DNA from: Shimia sp040370365
GTDB taxonomy: Bacteria > Pseudomonadota > Alphaproteobacteria > Rhodobacterales > Rhodobacteraceae
Direction of reading: 5' to 3'
Assembly: GCF_040370365.1 (NCBI RefSeq)
Contig: NZ_BAABWQ010000001.1
Location: forward strand, 1,054,001 to 1,118,000
DNA: 64,000 nt
In this document: piece after piece, positions 41,292 to 50,138 of the stretch
Numbering within the stretch: position 1 is the stretch's first letter
Layout: each line of letters begins with the position of its first letter
The notes under the pieces: model-generated
The model's database searches: none
What the model was told of the DNA's origin: nothing
What the model saw: only the letters and a program-made list of their open reading frames with translations
Made by a program: the position numbers and the translations under genes

Positions 41292-41699
41292 CTAAGCCTC
41301 TGGCCAGCCTGAGGTTTCCTCCGGCACTGGCCGTGGTTTTCCATCCTCATCAATGGCCACATAGGTGAACACCGCCTCGGTCACTTTCTCCGAAATGCCG
41401 CGCCGATGGCGCACCGCCCAGGCCTCAATTTTGATCCCCATAGAGCTGGTGCCCACCCGTTCAACCCACGCCCAGACACACAGGATATTGCCCACCTGAA
41501 CAGGGCGGATAAACTTCATGGCATCCACCGCAACCGTTGTAACACGGCCTTTTGCGCGCTGTGCGGCGATGATCCCGCTGGCGATATCCATCTGGCTGAG
41601 CACCCATCCGCCGAAGATATCTCCGTTGATGTTCACATCCGATGGCATCGCCACCACACGCAGCGTCGCCTCCCCGGCAGGGTGTTTCTCATCGCTCAT
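41292..41699 (-). CDS. Acyl-CoA thioesterase, hotdog fold (YciA type)
   Basis: The protein has 135 residues. MPSDVNINGDIFGGWVLSQM followed by DIASGIIAAQRAKGRVTTVA is the hotdog active-site helix region of the YciA/BACH class, with the conserved Asn-x-N-G-xxFGG start and Asp/Ser for catalysis. It hydrolyses acyl-CoA thioesters to free acid and CoA in the cytoplasm. It is divergent from the flavoprotein gene at 41785, with which a link through lipid metabolism is possible but unproven. Confidence 0.92.
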   Translation of the reverse strand: MSDEKHPAGEATLRVVAMPSDVNINGDIFGGWVLSQMDIASGIIAAQRAKGRVTTVAVDAMKFIRPVQVGNILCVWAWVERVGTSSMGIKIEAWAVRHRRGISEKVTEAVFTYVAIDEDGKPRPVPEETSGWPEA

Positions 41700-41784
41700 C
41701 TCAAGTCCTTTCTGATTGCCTTACGTTACCCCTCTGGTGTCACTAGGAAAAGCTGGTAAAAATCCCCATCCATGGACGCCCTGT

Positions 41785-42942
41785 ATGACCCAGTTTGACA
41801 TCATCGTAATCGGCGCCGGCCCCGCCGGCTGCGCCGCCGCCACATGGGCGGCGAAACAGGGGCGGTCTGTGGCTTTGGTGGACAAGGCCAGCTTCCCAAG
41901 GAGCAAACTCTGCGGAGGGCTTTTTACGGAACGTAGCCGCAAGTATTACCGCGACATCTTCGGCCAAGATGTCGATTTGAGCCGGGCGGTCACGCGCACC
42001 GAACTCAGCCTCTTTCATGATGGGCAACTTCTGGCGGAGCTCAAAGATGTTCCCCCTCTCCATTTGACCATGCGGTTGGACCTTGATGCCACTATGTTCG
42101 CGCACGCCCTGGCAGCAGGAGTCGAAGATTTTTCCGGCTGTGCGATCTCAAAACTCACTGATACCACTGTGTTTTTTCGAGATGGACGCCACATCTATGC
42201 ACCGATCTTGATCGGGGCTGACGGTGTGAATTCCGTCGTCGCGAAACAGCTTTTTGGCGCAGCGTTTGATGTTGCCACCATCGGTTTTGGTCTCGAAATT
42301 GAAGCCCCACCTGAGACTCAAAACCCAATTGAACACCCTCTCCGCATCGACTTCGCCGCCGCCGAGTGGGGCTATGGCTGGTCGTTCCCCAAAACCGCGT
42401 CAACCACTGTGGGTGTTGGCGGGTTGCGTGCTGCAAACCCAGATATGAAAGCTCATTTGCAGCACTATCTGAACACACTTGGCTTGTCTAAGGACACCCT
42501 AACGATTAAAGGGCACCACCTCCCGTTTGGAGATTTCCGAGCCCGTCCGGGGCGTGCAAATATTCTTCTGGCTGGAGATGCCGCTGGTTTGGTGGATCCA
42601 ATCACTGGGGAAGGCATAGCTTTTGCATTGAAGAGCGGCCAAATTGCCGCCCAAGCGGCATGTGAGGCCCTTGCAGCCGACGCTCCCAGCACCGCCCTGA
42701 AACGCTACATTTTTGGACTAAAAGAGCTCCATAAAAATCTGCGCATCGCCCGAATTTTACGTCGCATCATCTTTGCACCACTCTGGCAAAAGGCACTTAT
42801 TGGCAGCTTCAAGAGATCGGGGACGGTGCGAACGATGTATATGCGCCTGCTAGCTGGGCAGGTCGAATATCCGGAAGTGGCCCTTAGGGTGGTTGGGCGG
42901 ATTCCGCACTATCTAATGAACGCGCTTAGACGGACGCCTTAA
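41785..42942 (+). CDS. Geranylgeranyl reductase family FAD-dependent oxidoreductase
   Basis: The protein has 385 residues from ATG 41785. The dinucleotide fold is FDIIVIGAGPAGCAAATWAA (GxGxxG), followed by FPRSKLCGGLFTERS, the family's PRxKxCGG motif. LLAGDAAGLVDPITGEGIAF (the GD motif that closes the FAD site) confirms the group. Members reduce isoprenoid chains of chlorophyll, archaeal lipids or quinones, or act as hydroxylases; no photosynthesis genes are nearby, so the substrate is open. The last 17 bases overlap the convergent thioredoxin gene. Confidence 0.9.
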   Translation: MTQFDIIVIGAGPAGCAAATWAAKQGRSVALVDKASFPRSKLCGGLFTERSRKYYRDIFGQDVDLSRAVTRTELSLFHDGQLLAELKDVPPLHLTMRLDLDATMFAHALAAGVEDFSGCAISKLTDTTVFFRDGRHIYAPILIGADGVNSVVAKQLFGAAFDVATIGFGLEIEAPPETQNPIEHPLRIDFAAAEWGYGWSFPKTASTTVGVGGLRAANPDMKAHLQHYLNTLGLSKDTLTIKGHHLPFGDFRARPGRANILLAGDAAGLVDPITGEGIAFALKSGQIAAQAACEALAADAPSTALKRYIFGLKELHKNLRIARILRRIIFAPLWQKALIGSFKRSGTVRTMYMRLLAGQVEYPEVALRVVGRIPHYLMNALRRTP

Positions 42943-43357
42943 TCCATTTTACGATCGCCGCCTTTGGCAGGACTCCCGAATGTCGCGCTCGTTCTTTCCC
43001 ATTCGTAAAAACTGCCATCGTAGGAATACCGCGAATGCCGTATTTTCGGCCCGCATTTGGATAGGCCTCAGTGTTCAGCTTCACCAAACGCACGGACTCT
43101 CTGAAATCCTTTGCTGCGGATTGATACTGAGGCGCCACCTGCCGACAGGGTCCACACCAAGGAGCCCAAAAATCCACCACCAAAGGTATGTCATCGGTGC
43201 GCGCGGCTTTTTCAAAGGTCGCCAAGTTCACGTCAACAGCTTTGCCGCTCATCAACCCAACACCACAGGTGCCACATTGGGGATCCGATCCAAGTTTGTC
43301 ATACGGCACCCGATTGATCTGACCACATTCAAAACATGTCAGCTTCTTACCACCCAT
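42926..43357 (-). CDS. trxC: Thioredoxin 2 (zinc-containing)
   Basis: The protein has 143 residues from ATG 43357 behind GGACGAGG. The N-terminus carries a zinc site of two CxxC pairs (CFECGQIN and CGTCGVG), as in TrxC. The thioredoxin fold follows with LVVDFWAPWCGPCRQVAPQY (WCGPC redox site) and the cis-Pro segment YGIRGIPTMAVFTNGKERAR. It reduces disulfides under oxidative stress in the cytoplasm. It lies downstream of a transporter operon but behind that operon's terminator, so it has its own promoter. Confidence 0.95.
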   Translation of the reverse strand: MGGKKLTCFECGQINRVPYDKLGSDPQCGTCGVGLMSGKAVDVNLATFEKAARTDDIPLVVDFWAPWCGPCRQVAPQYQSAAKDFRESVRLVKLNTEAYPNAGRKYGIRGIPTMAVFTNGKERARHSGVLPKAAIVKWIKASV

Positions 43358-43426
43358 TTTGACCTCGTCCTTTTGTCCTACCGATATAGCTGTTTGGCGG
43401 GCCTTGGGAAAGCAGCTCACAAAAAT

Positions 43427-43455
43427 GAAAAGGCCGGGAACACGCCCCGGCCTTT
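43427..43455 (-). terminator. Terminator of the transporter operon
   Basis: A hairpin with GGCCGGG and CCCGGCC arms, flanked by AAAA and TTTT, lies 20-50 bases after the substrate-binding protein gene. U-tails are possible on both strands; the minus strand is the relevant one. Confidence 0.8.
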
Positions 43456-43477
43456 TCGTAGACATATTCCATGTCAA

Positions 43478-44467
43478 TCAGTTAAGAGCTTTGTCCGTGA
43501 TTGCATGGGTCCATGCGCCTTCAGGTGTTTTGGTAATCACAGGGTCTGAGCCACCGGACATAAGGCTCTCCACAGTCCGATCAAAATCGGCCACATCCAG
43601 GGCACCGTTGCTGCCTTTGGTCAACTTGGCAATTTCAAACATCATGCGTGTCTGATGCTCTTCGGTTTGCGCACCAGATGCATCATTCTCCAGAACAATC
43701 ATAGCCGCGTCTGTTGGATTGGCTTCAGCGTACTTCCAACCTTTCATGGACGCACGAACAAAGCGCACCATCTTGTCTTCAAACGCAGGATCGGTGAGGT
43801 TCTCTTCAAGTACATACATGCCGTCTTCCAGCGTTGCTACGCCTTGGTCTTCGTATTTGAACACCACCAGATCATCTTCAGTCAGACCGGCATCAATGAT
43901 CTGCCAGTACTCGTTGTAGGTCATGGTCGATACACATGCCGCCTGCCCCTGAAGGATAGGATCAACGTTGAAACCCTGCTTAAGAACGGTCACGCCTCCC
44001 TCAGAACCATCGGTTGCAAGACCCAATTTGTTCATCCAGCTCAGGAACGGGTATTCATTGCCGAAGAACCAAACACCCAGGGTTTTGTCGGCAAAATCGG
44101 CAGGTGTTTCAATACCTGCATCTTTGCGGCAAGTGAGCATCATGCCGGAGCTTTTGAATGGCTGCGCGATATTCACAAGCGCAAGACCCTTTTCACGGCT
44201 GGCCAGTGCGGAAGGCATCCAGTCCAGAACGACATCGGCACCGCCACCTGCAATCACCTGAGCGGGCGCAATGTCCGGTCCACCAGGCTTGATTGTGACG
44301 TTCAGGTCTTCTTCGTCATAGAAGCCTTTATCCAGTGCCACGTAATAGCCCGCAAATTGAGCCTGAGTGACCCATTTAAGCTGCAAGGTCACATCGTCTG
44401 CGGCATGTGCCGCACCTGCAGCAACACCCAGTGCCGCAGCGGACAGTGTTTTTAGAAGCGTTTTCAT
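43478..44467 (-). CDS. NMT1/THI5-type ABC substrate-binding protein
   Basis: The protein has 329 residues with a signal peptide (MKTLLKTLSAAALGVAAGAA, cleavage AHA-ADD). The mature start VTLQLKWVTQAQFAGYYVAL with DKGFYDEEDLNVTIKPGGPD is the hallmark of the NMT1/THI5-like family (LQLKWxxQxQFAGYYxAxxKGFY). Later motifs GNEYPFLSWMNKLG and VSTMTYNEYWQI also fit. Members bind pyrimidine, thiamine-precursor or sulfonate-type ligands. Location in an operon with pyrimidine-degrading enzymes suggests a pyrimidine, dihydropyrimidine or hydantoin ligand. It is the last gene of the transport operon. Confidence 0.92.
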   Translation of the reverse strand: MKTLLKTLSAAALGVAAGAAHAADDVTLQLKWVTQAQFAGYYVALDKGFYDEEDLNVTIKPGGPDIAPAQVIAGGGADVVLDWMPSALASREKGLALVNIAQPFKSSGMMLTCRKDAGIETPADFADKTLGVWFFGNEYPFLSWMNKLGLATDGSEGGVTVLKQGFNVDPILQGQAACVSTMTYNEYWQIIDAGLTEDDLVVFKYEDQGVATLEDGMYVLEENLTDPAFEDKMVRFVRASMKGWKYAEANPTDAAMIVLENDASGAQTEEHQTRMMFEIAKLTKGSNGALDVADFDRTVESLMSGGSDPVITKTPEGAWTHAITDKALN

Positions 44468-44574
44468 TTGGCTAGTCTCCTTGTTGGTATTTGGTTTTTT
44501 GTTTGGTTCATTGCGCCATCTCCGCAGCGCTTTTGCAATGCTTCCCCTTTGGGAATCTCAATAATTCTGTAGGC

Positions 44575-45420
44575 TTACCGTGTTTGCCTCTGCGACGGGT
44601 GCCAGAAGGTCACCACTTTTTCTAACAACGCGACGCCGCCATAAAACAACGAACCTGCCAATGCAGCCACCACAATTTCGGCCCAAACCATATCGAGCGC
44701 AAGCCGTCCCACTTCGGTCGAAATCCGAAAGCCCATGCCTTTGATCGGGCTGCCAAAAAATTCAGCAACAATCGCACCAATCAGCGCCAGCGTTGTGGAA
44801 ATTTTTAACCCGTTGAAGACAAATGGCATCGCTGCCGGCAGCCGCAGCCGCCAAAGGGTCTGACCATAGCTGGCGGCATAGGTCTGCATCAGATCTCGCT
44901 GCATATGATTGGTGGCTTGCAATCCTTCCACCGTGTTCACCAGCATTGGGAAAAACACCATCACCACAACAACAGCAGCCTTAGATTGCCAATCAAATCC
45001 AAACCACATCACCATAATAGGTGCCATGCCAATGATCGGCAGTGCAGCAACGAAGTTGCCCACCGGTAGCAAGCCGCGTTGCAAGAAAGGATAGCGGTCA
45101 ATCACCAAAGCCGTAAGGAACGCCGCCCCACAGCCGAGCACATAACCGCTCAGCGCACCTTTGATGGCGGTTTGCACAAAGTCCTGCCACAACGTTGGTA
45201 TCGACGTCGCAAATGTCAGCGCGATAACTGAGGGCGCAGGCAACAGTACAGGGTTGATCTCAAACCCACGCACCACACACTCCCATATCATGATCAGCGT
45301 CGCTCCGAAGATCACCGGGATCGCCAACGAAGTGCCACGTGTCCTTGGCAGACGAGAAAGAACCACATTGGCGCGCCATCCGGCAAACCAACACACAATA
45401 CCTGTCATCAACCAGATCAT
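44575..45420 (-). CDS. ABC transporter permease (second of pair)
   Basis: The protein has 281 residues with about six membrane segments and the binding-protein-dependent transport loop (MQTYAASYGQTLWRLRLPAA, the EAA motif). The start ATG overlaps the upstream permease stop as ATGA. It pairs with the permease at 45417-46292 to form the channel for the NMT1-type binding protein, powered by the ATPase at 46713-47516. Family TauC/SsuC-like. Two different permeases point to a heterodimeric channel. Confidence 0.92.
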   Translation of the reverse strand: MIWLMTGIVCWFAGWRANVVLSRLPRTRGTSLAIPVIFGATLIMIWECVVRGFEINPVLLPAPSVIALTFATSIPTLWQDFVQTAIKGALSGYVLGCGAAFLTALVIDRYPFLQRGLLPVGNFVAALPIIGMAPIMVMWFGFDWQSKAAVVVVMVFFPMLVNTVEGLQATNHMQRDLMQTYAASYGQTLWRLRLPAAMPFVFNGLKISTTLALIGAIVAEFFGSPIKGMGFRISTEVGRLALDMVWAEIVVAALAGSLFYGGVALLEKVVTFWHPSQRQTR

Positions 45421-46292
45421 GATGCCATCCCCATCCGCTTCAGGACAACTTTCTGCAATATCCCAATGATCCCAACCAAAGCTGCAGCCAAGGCCGCTGC
45501 GGTGATCAAAGCACTCCAGATTTGAATTGTTTGTCCGTAATAACTGCCCGCCAGCAAACGCGCACCAAGCCCTGCAACAGCCCCGGTCGGAAGCTCGCCG
45601 ACAATCGCGCCAACCAACGAAGCGGCCATCGCGACTTTCAAAGATGGAAACAGAAAGGGCATAGAGGATGGAAGACGCAGTTTCCAGAACTCTTGACCGC
45701 CGGTCGCATGCCAGGTTTTCATCTGATCCACCATCATGTGGTCCGGGCTACGCAGGCCTTTGACCATCCCCACAACGACCGGGAAAAAGCTGAGGTACAT
45801 CGAGATCACCGCCTTAGGCAGCAGACCCGATATGCCAATTGCGTTCAGAACCACGATGATCATCGGCGCAATTGCCAAAATCGGTATGGTCTGACTTGCA
45901 ATCACCCATGGCATTACGCTCATGTCCATGGTCCGATTGTAGACAATGCCCACAGACAGCGCGATCCCAAGGCCGGTTCCCATCGCAAACCCCAAGAGGG
46001 TCGCCGATAACGTAATCCAGCTGTGATAAATCAAAGATCGCTTGGAAAACGCACGTCCTTTGGCGACCATGCCTCCAGTTGTTTTCCAGATTTCCGCGCC
46101 GACCTGATGTGGCACCGGAAGCTTAGGTTTCTTTTGGCGCATGGTGTCCGCCACCATCTCACCAAAGGTTATCTCCACATCGGCGCGTTTGGCTTTGTCA
46201 TAGGCCCACGGAGCATTCAAAGCCACCGCAGAGGCATACCAAATCACGATGAGCGCCGCGACAACGGTGAGAACAGGAACAACGTTTTTCAT
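45417..46292 (-). CDS. ABC transporter permease (first of pair)
   Basis: The protein has 291 residues from ATG 46292, with GGAGTGG upstream and overlapping the acetyltransferase stop as ATGA; an in-frame ATG three codons earlier is less likely. The first segment VVPVLTVVAALIVIWYASAV is followed by an unusual periplasmic stretch of about 70 residues, then five membrane segments and the EAA loop (KTWHATGGQEFWKLRLPSSM). It forms a heterodimeric channel with its neighbour. Confidence 0.92.
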   Translation of the reverse strand: MKNVVPVLTVVAALIVIWYASAVALNAPWAYDKAKRADVEITFGEMVADTMRQKKPKLPVPHQVGAEIWKTTGGMVAKGRAFSKRSLIYHSWITLSATLLGFAMGTGLGIALSVGIVYNRTMDMSVMPWVIASQTIPILAIAPMIIVVLNAIGISGLLPKAVISMYLSFFPVVVGMVKGLRSPDHMMVDQMKTWHATGGQEFWKLRLPSSMPFLFPSLKVAMAASLVGAIVGELPTGAVAGLGARLLAGSYYGQTIQIWSALITAAALAAALVGIIGILQKVVLKRMGMAS

Positions 46293-46720
46293 CGCCGCCA
46301 CTCCATTCGAATTTCGCGCACCGTATTTGGGGGCTCCGCATCATGACGGCTCACCTCCACAAACCCTTCGCGTTTGTAAAACTTCTGCGCTCGCAAATTT
46401 GGTTCATGTGTGCGCAACCAAACAAAATCGCGCCCCGCTTTCACCTTGTCCATCAACCTGCGCCCGACACCAGATCCCGGCGTCTTGCAGTATAGCCCGC
46501 CAACGCGATTAATCTCAGGCACATAAGACAAGTACCCTTCGATTGGCGCGCCAAAGACCCACATTTCTCGCGTCGGCAAAGCGTCACGAATGAACCCGGC
46601 AATCTCTTCGACCGAGTAAATCGTTGGCATCCAATCGGTAGCGCCCTCCCAATCGCAAACGATCTGCGCCATTGCGGGTGCATCCGACGCCACTGCCCGT
46701 CTCACGTCGGCCTCAGTCAT
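46289..46720 (-). CDS. GNAT family N-acetyltransferase
   Basis: The protein has 143 residues from ATG 46720, overlapping the end of the ATPase gene by eight bases. The acetyl-CoA motif is in PGSGVGRRLMDKVKAGRDFV (GxGxGRxL) and the C-terminal sheet in HEPNLRAQKFYKREGFVEVS (NxxAxxFYxxxGF), both typical of GNAT. It lies inside the transporter operon with overlaps on both sides, so it is co-expressed. It may acetylate an amine formed in pyrimidine breakdown such as beta-alanine or beta-aminoisobutyrate, but the substrate is a guess. Confidence 0.88.
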   Translation of the reverse strand: MTEADVRRAVASDAPAMAQIVCDWEGATDWMPTIYSVEEIAGFIRDALPTREMWVFGAPIEGYLSYVPEINRVGGLYCKTPGSGVGRRLMDKVKAGRDFVWLRTHEPNLRAQKFYKREGFVEVSRHDAEPPNTVREIRMEWRR

Positions 46721-47516
46721 CACCATGCCCCGCACGCAGGCCATCACGTACCCGATGGGCAATCTCGATGAATTCCGGACTGTCACGGATGTCCAGTGGT
46801 CGTTCTTTGGGCAAAGTGCTCTCGATCACATCTGTGATCCGCCCCGGACGTGGGCTCATCACCACGATCTTGGTCGACAGATACACTGCCTCTGGGATTG
46901 AATGTGTCACAAATCCGATGGTCTTGTTGGTGCGCGCCCAAAGCTCCAACAACTGTTCGTTGAGGTGATCGCGCACAATCTCATCAAGCGCCCCAAACGG
47001 CTCATCCATCAAAAGGATATCAGCATGAAACGCCAGCGCGCGCGCAATCGACGCCCGCTGCTGCATCCCGCCTGACAACTGCCAAGGATATTTCTTCTCA
47101 AACCCCTCCAGATGTACCAACTCCAGCACATCTTTCACCGCCGCATCCTGCTCCGCTTTGCTTTTGCCCATGATCTCCAGCGGCAGGCGGATGTTGCCAC
47201 CAATTGTGCGCCATGGGTATAGACCGGCGTGCTGGAACACATAGCCATACGCCCGGGCCTTGCGGGCCTCTTCAGGGCTCACACCGTTAACGGTGATCTC
47301 CCCGGCGGTCGGTTTCTCCAAATCAGCCATACAGCGCAAGAAAGTGGTCTTGCCACAACCCGACGGCCCAATAAAAGAAACGAAGTCTCCTTTGTTGATC
47401 TCAAGATCCACATCCTTGAGCGCATGTACGGGTCCGTCGTTTGTTTCAAACGTCAGGCTTAGGTTTTTGGCGCTGATCACTGTTGACACACCGCTCTCCC
47501 CATCTGTCATAGTCAT
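46713..47516 (-). CDS. ABC transporter ATP-binding protein (TauB/SsuB type)
   Basis: The protein has 267 residues. Walker A is GPSGCGKTT, signature LSGGMQQRASIARALAFHAD, Walker B ILLMDEPFGALDEIVRD and switch His in FVTHSIPEAVYLS. Its C-terminus overlaps the acetyltransferase start. It energises uptake through the two downstream permeases. It is the first gene of the transport operon and starts only 32 bases from the divergent cupin gene, so the two share a very short control region or the operon continues from the genes to the right. Confidence 0.95.
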   Translation of the reverse strand: MTMTDGESGVSTVISAKNLSLTFETNDGPVHALKDVDLEINKGDFVSFIGPSGCGKTTFLRCMADLEKPTAGEITVNGVSPEEARKARAYGYVFQHAGLYPWRTIGGNIRLPLEIMGKSKAEQDAAVKDVLELVHLEGFEKKYPWQLSGGMQQRASIARALAFHADILLMDEPFGALDEIVRDHLNEQLLELWARTNKTIGFVTHSIPEAVYLSTKIVVMSPRPGRITDVIESTLPKERPLDIRDSPEFIEIAHRVRDGLRAGHGDD

Positions 47517-47548
47517 ATTTTTATTGCCTTCTTTGGGAGCACGCCCTG

Positions 47549-47962
47549 ATGACGTCTTCTTCTATGTCCAACAAGTGCCAAAAGCTGCGCCCTGGCGAGA
47601 CTTATGCTGGCAAGCAAGGTTTCAGCTATTTTGAGGGCATCGCCCGCGAAACCACCGGATCGCAGGCCATATGCATGCACATTCTGCGCATCCCGCCCGG
47701 CGGCCGCGCCAAAGCCCATCTGCACGAAAGCCACGAAACGGCGATCTATGTGATGGAGGGCAACGCGGTGATGTATTGGGGCGAAAGGCTGGAAAACTTT
47801 ATGAAAACCGACCCCGGCGATCTGGTCTACATCCCCGCAGGCGTGCCCCACCTGCCGATCAACACCGGCGAGGTGGAAGCCGTCGCCATCATCGCCCGCA
47901 CCGACCCGCACGAGCAGGAAAGCGTGAAACTTCTGCCCGAGCTTGAGGATTTGGTGCCATGA
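47549..47962 (+). CDS. Cupin domain protein
   Basis: The protein has 137 residues. The two cupin motifs are PGGRAKAHLHESHETAIYVM, then EG (metal ligands H, H, E), and PGDLVYIPAGVPHLPINTGE (third His). Small cupins bind a metal and act as isomerases, dioxygenases or sensors; the function here is not defined. It is divergent from the transporter and convergent with the membrane gene that follows. It sits within the pyrimidine region but on the opposite strand, so a ureide or ring-opening role is only possible. Confidence 0.9.
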   Translation: MTSSSMSNKCQKLRPGETYAGKQGFSYFEGIARETTGSQAICMHILRIPPGGRAKAHLHESHETAIYVMEGNAVMYWGERLENFMKTDPGDLVYIPAGVPHLPINTGEVEAVAIIARTDPHEQESVKLLPELEDLVP

Positions 47963-47967
47963 AACAC

Positions 47968-48315
47968 TCATGATGCCACCGTTTCATTTACTGTTGGCGT
48001 TTTGCGAAGCCTAATTACAGTCAAAACAGCAAGCCCAATCAAACAAATCGGGCCAACAAAACGGGCTATCACCGGCACAAGGAAACTGTCCGGCGCTTCA
48101 CAAGTTGGCCCGGGTTCCCCCCTAGCTTGCCATTCTCCACAAGCCAGGATCGCATACATCTCCAGCATGACAAAAAGGACGAGCCCGGCCATGAGTACGG
48201 CGCAAGCAAGCACGCCGACGCGCCCGCCAACACGCTGCCCCACAGCCATAAGCGCTGCCGCTATCCAAAGCGTCATTGCTACAATAATCGCAATAAACAG
48301 CAACAGCGTTAGCAT
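47968..48315 (-). CDS. Small membrane protein
   Basis: The protein has 115 residues from ATG 48315, nine bases after the dihydropyrimidinase stop. It has three or four hydrophobic segments (LLFIAIIVAMTLWIAAALMA, VGVLACAVLMAGLVLFVMLE, FVGPICLIGLAVLTVIRLRK) and two Cys in a loop (LACGEWQARGEPGPTC). It belongs to the same operon as the dihydropyrimidinase. No family recognised. Confidence 0.6.
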   Translation of the reverse strand: MLTLLLFIAIIVAMTLWIAAALMAVGQRVGGRVGVLACAVLMAGLVLFVMLEMYAILACGEWQARGEPGPTCEAPDSFLVPVIARFVGPICLIGLAVLTVIRLRKTPTVNETVAS

Positions 48316-48323
48316 CGGCTCGG

Positions 48324-49781
48324 TTACACCCCTGTCGCCGGAATACCCGAACGCTTTACAGGCTGCGGCGCACTCAGCTCTTTCCACGTGCTCAGCGCCT
48401 TGTTCACCGTGGTGTTGGCTTCACGTTCCACAAACTTGCCATGGCCTTCCTGTGTGCGGATGTCTCCGTCATGCACCGCCACCTGCCCCCGTGTCAGCGT
48501 AAAGCGTGGCAGGCCTTTGACCTCTTTGCCCTCAAAGACGTTGTAATCAATCGCCGACTGCTGGCTGCCTGCGGAAATTGTCTTGGTTTTCTTTGGATCC
48601 CAAACCACAAGGTCCGCATCCGCGCCCACCAGAACCGCGCCCTTCTTAGGGTAGCAGTTCAGAATTTTCGCGATGTTGGTCGAGGTCACCGCCACAAACT
48701 CATTTGGCGTCAAACGGCCGGTCTCGACCCCATGGGTCCAGAGCATCGGCATGCGATCTTCAAGCCCGCCGGTGCCATTCGGAATCTTCGAGAAATCCCC
48801 CACGCCATAGCGCTTCTGCTCGGTGGTGAAGGCACAGTGATCGGTCGCCACCACACTCAAGGAGCCAGATTGCAGACCCGCCCATAGGCTGTCCTGGTGT
48901 TTTTGGTTGCGGAATGGAGGCGACATCACCCGACGCGCAGCATGGTCCCAATCCGGGTTGAAATACTCGCTTTCATCCAGCGTCAGGTGCTGGATCAGCG
49001 GCTCACCCCACACGCGTTTGCCCTGCATACGTGCACGGCGAATGGCTTCATGTGCCTCTTCACAGGAGGTGTGCACCACGTACAGCGGCACACCCGCCAT
49101 ATCGGCAATCATGATCGCCCGGTTGGTGGCTTCGCCTTCAACTTGGCTAGGGCGCGAATAGGCATGCGCTTCAGGGCCGTTGTTGCCTTCTGCCAGCAGC
49201 TTCGCGGTCATCTCGGCAACCACATCACCGTTTTCGGCATGCACCATGGCAATCCCACCGAGCTCGGAAAGACGGTTGAACGAGGCAAACAACTCATCGT
49301 CATTCACCATCAACGCGCCCTTGTAGGCGAGGAAGTGCTTAAACGTGTTGATCCCGCGCTGCTGGATCACGGTCTGCATGTCGTTAAAGACCTGCTCACC
49401 CCACCAGGTCACCGCCATGTGGAAGGAGTAGTCACAGTTCGCGCGGGTGGATTTGTTGTCCCAGCGTTTGATCGCATCCAGCAGGCTCTCGCCTTGGTTG
49501 GGCAGACAGAAATCCACCACCATCGTGGTGCCCCCCGCCAGACCAGCCCTTGTGCCGCTCTCAAAATCATCGCTGGAATAGGTGCCCATAAACGGCATCT
49601 CAAGATGCACATGCGGATCAATCCCGCCTGGCATCACGTAACAGCCGGTCGCATCCAGCTCTTCATCACCCTTGAGGCCTTTGCCAATCTCGATGATCTG
49701 CCCGTTCTCAATCAGCACATCCGCCTCGTAAGACAGATCTGCGGTCACAACGGTGCCGTTCTTAATGACTTTGGTGGTCAT
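48324..49781 (-). CDS. hydA: Dihydropyrimidinase / hydantoinase
   Basis: The protein has 485 residues. It opens 5,6-dihydrouracil or dihydrothymine to N-carbamoyl-beta-amino acids, the second step of reductive pyrimidine catabolism. Metal ligands are GGIDPHVHLEMPFMG (HxH), the carboxylated Lys in FKHFLAYKGALMV, His in MVHAENGDVV and VVHTSCEEAHEAI, and Asp in VVATDHCAF. The C-terminal region closes the small beta-sandwich. Length matches the family. The barstar-like gene precedes it by 12 bases. Confidence 0.95.
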   Translation of the reverse strand: MTTKVIKNGTVVTADLSYEADVLIENGQIIEIGKGLKGDEELDATGCYVMPGGIDPHVHLEMPFMGTYSSDDFESGTRAGLAGGTTMVVDFCLPNQGESLLDAIKRWDNKSTRANCDYSFHMAVTWWGEQVFNDMQTVIQQRGINTFKHFLAYKGALMVNDDELFASFNRLSELGGIAMVHAENGDVVAEMTAKLLAEGNNGPEAHAYSRPSQVEGEATNRAIMIADMAGVPLYVVHTSCEEAHEAIRRARMQGKRVWGEPLIQHLTLDESEYFNPDWDHAARRVMSPPFRNQKHQDSLWAGLQSGSLSVVATDHCAFTTEQKRYGVGDFSKIPNGTGGLEDRMPMLWTHGVETGRLTPNEFVAVTSTNIAKILNCYPKKGAVLVGADADLVVWDPKKTKTISAGSQQSAIDYNVFEGKEVKGLPRFTLTRGQVAVHDGDIRTQEGHGKFVEREANTTVNKALSTWKELSAPQPVKRSGIPATGV

Positions 49782-49793
49782 GACTATTCTCCC

Positions 49794-50138
49794 CTAAACG
49801 TAGTATGAAAGCGCCAATACGGCACCGTCACCCTGTTCTATGCGCCGCCAATTCACAAACGCCGCCATTTCTTGAAAACCCGCCCATACGTCCGAGCATT
49901 TTTTGGCCCAAGTCGATGCATCGACAATCTGCAATGTAAGCAAGTAGCCCTTATCCACAGTCACAGAACTCAACCCGCTGGCCACATTATCCACGTGCGT
50001 CATGCAATCTATCCATGCATCAACATTGCGACCATAGAACGAAGGAAAGCCAATTTTGACCGAAAATTCGTCGTGAAAACTCGGCCAATCATGGATGGCG
50101 CTTCCTTCAATTGAGACTATGGACGAAGCGGATGTCAC
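49794..50138 (-). CDS. Barstar-like protein inside the pyrimidine operon
   Basis: The protein has 114 residues from GTG 50138, which overlaps the stop of the amidohydrolase as GTGA with GGAAG upstream; longer readings lie within that gene. The body matches barstar: IVSIEGSAIHDWPSFHDEFS followed by VKIGFPSFYGRNVDAWIDCM, the helix-2 region with FPxxYGxNxDAxxD that inhibits RNases of the barnase family. The C-terminal strand is DGAVLALSYYV. No RNase gene is adjacent. Its coupling between two catabolic enzymes is unusual. It may be an immunity protein captured by the operon or have another binding role. Confidence 0.88.
   Translation of the reverse strand: MTSASSIVSIEGSAIHDWPSFHDEFSVKIGFPSFYGRNVDAWIDCMTHVDNVASGLSSVTVDKGYLLTLQIVDASTWAKKCSDVWAGFQEMAAFVNWRRIEQGDGAVLALSYYV

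Noticed and set aside
48897..49808. 303-codon plus-strand frame
   Set aside because: Antisense to the dihydropyrimidinase gene.
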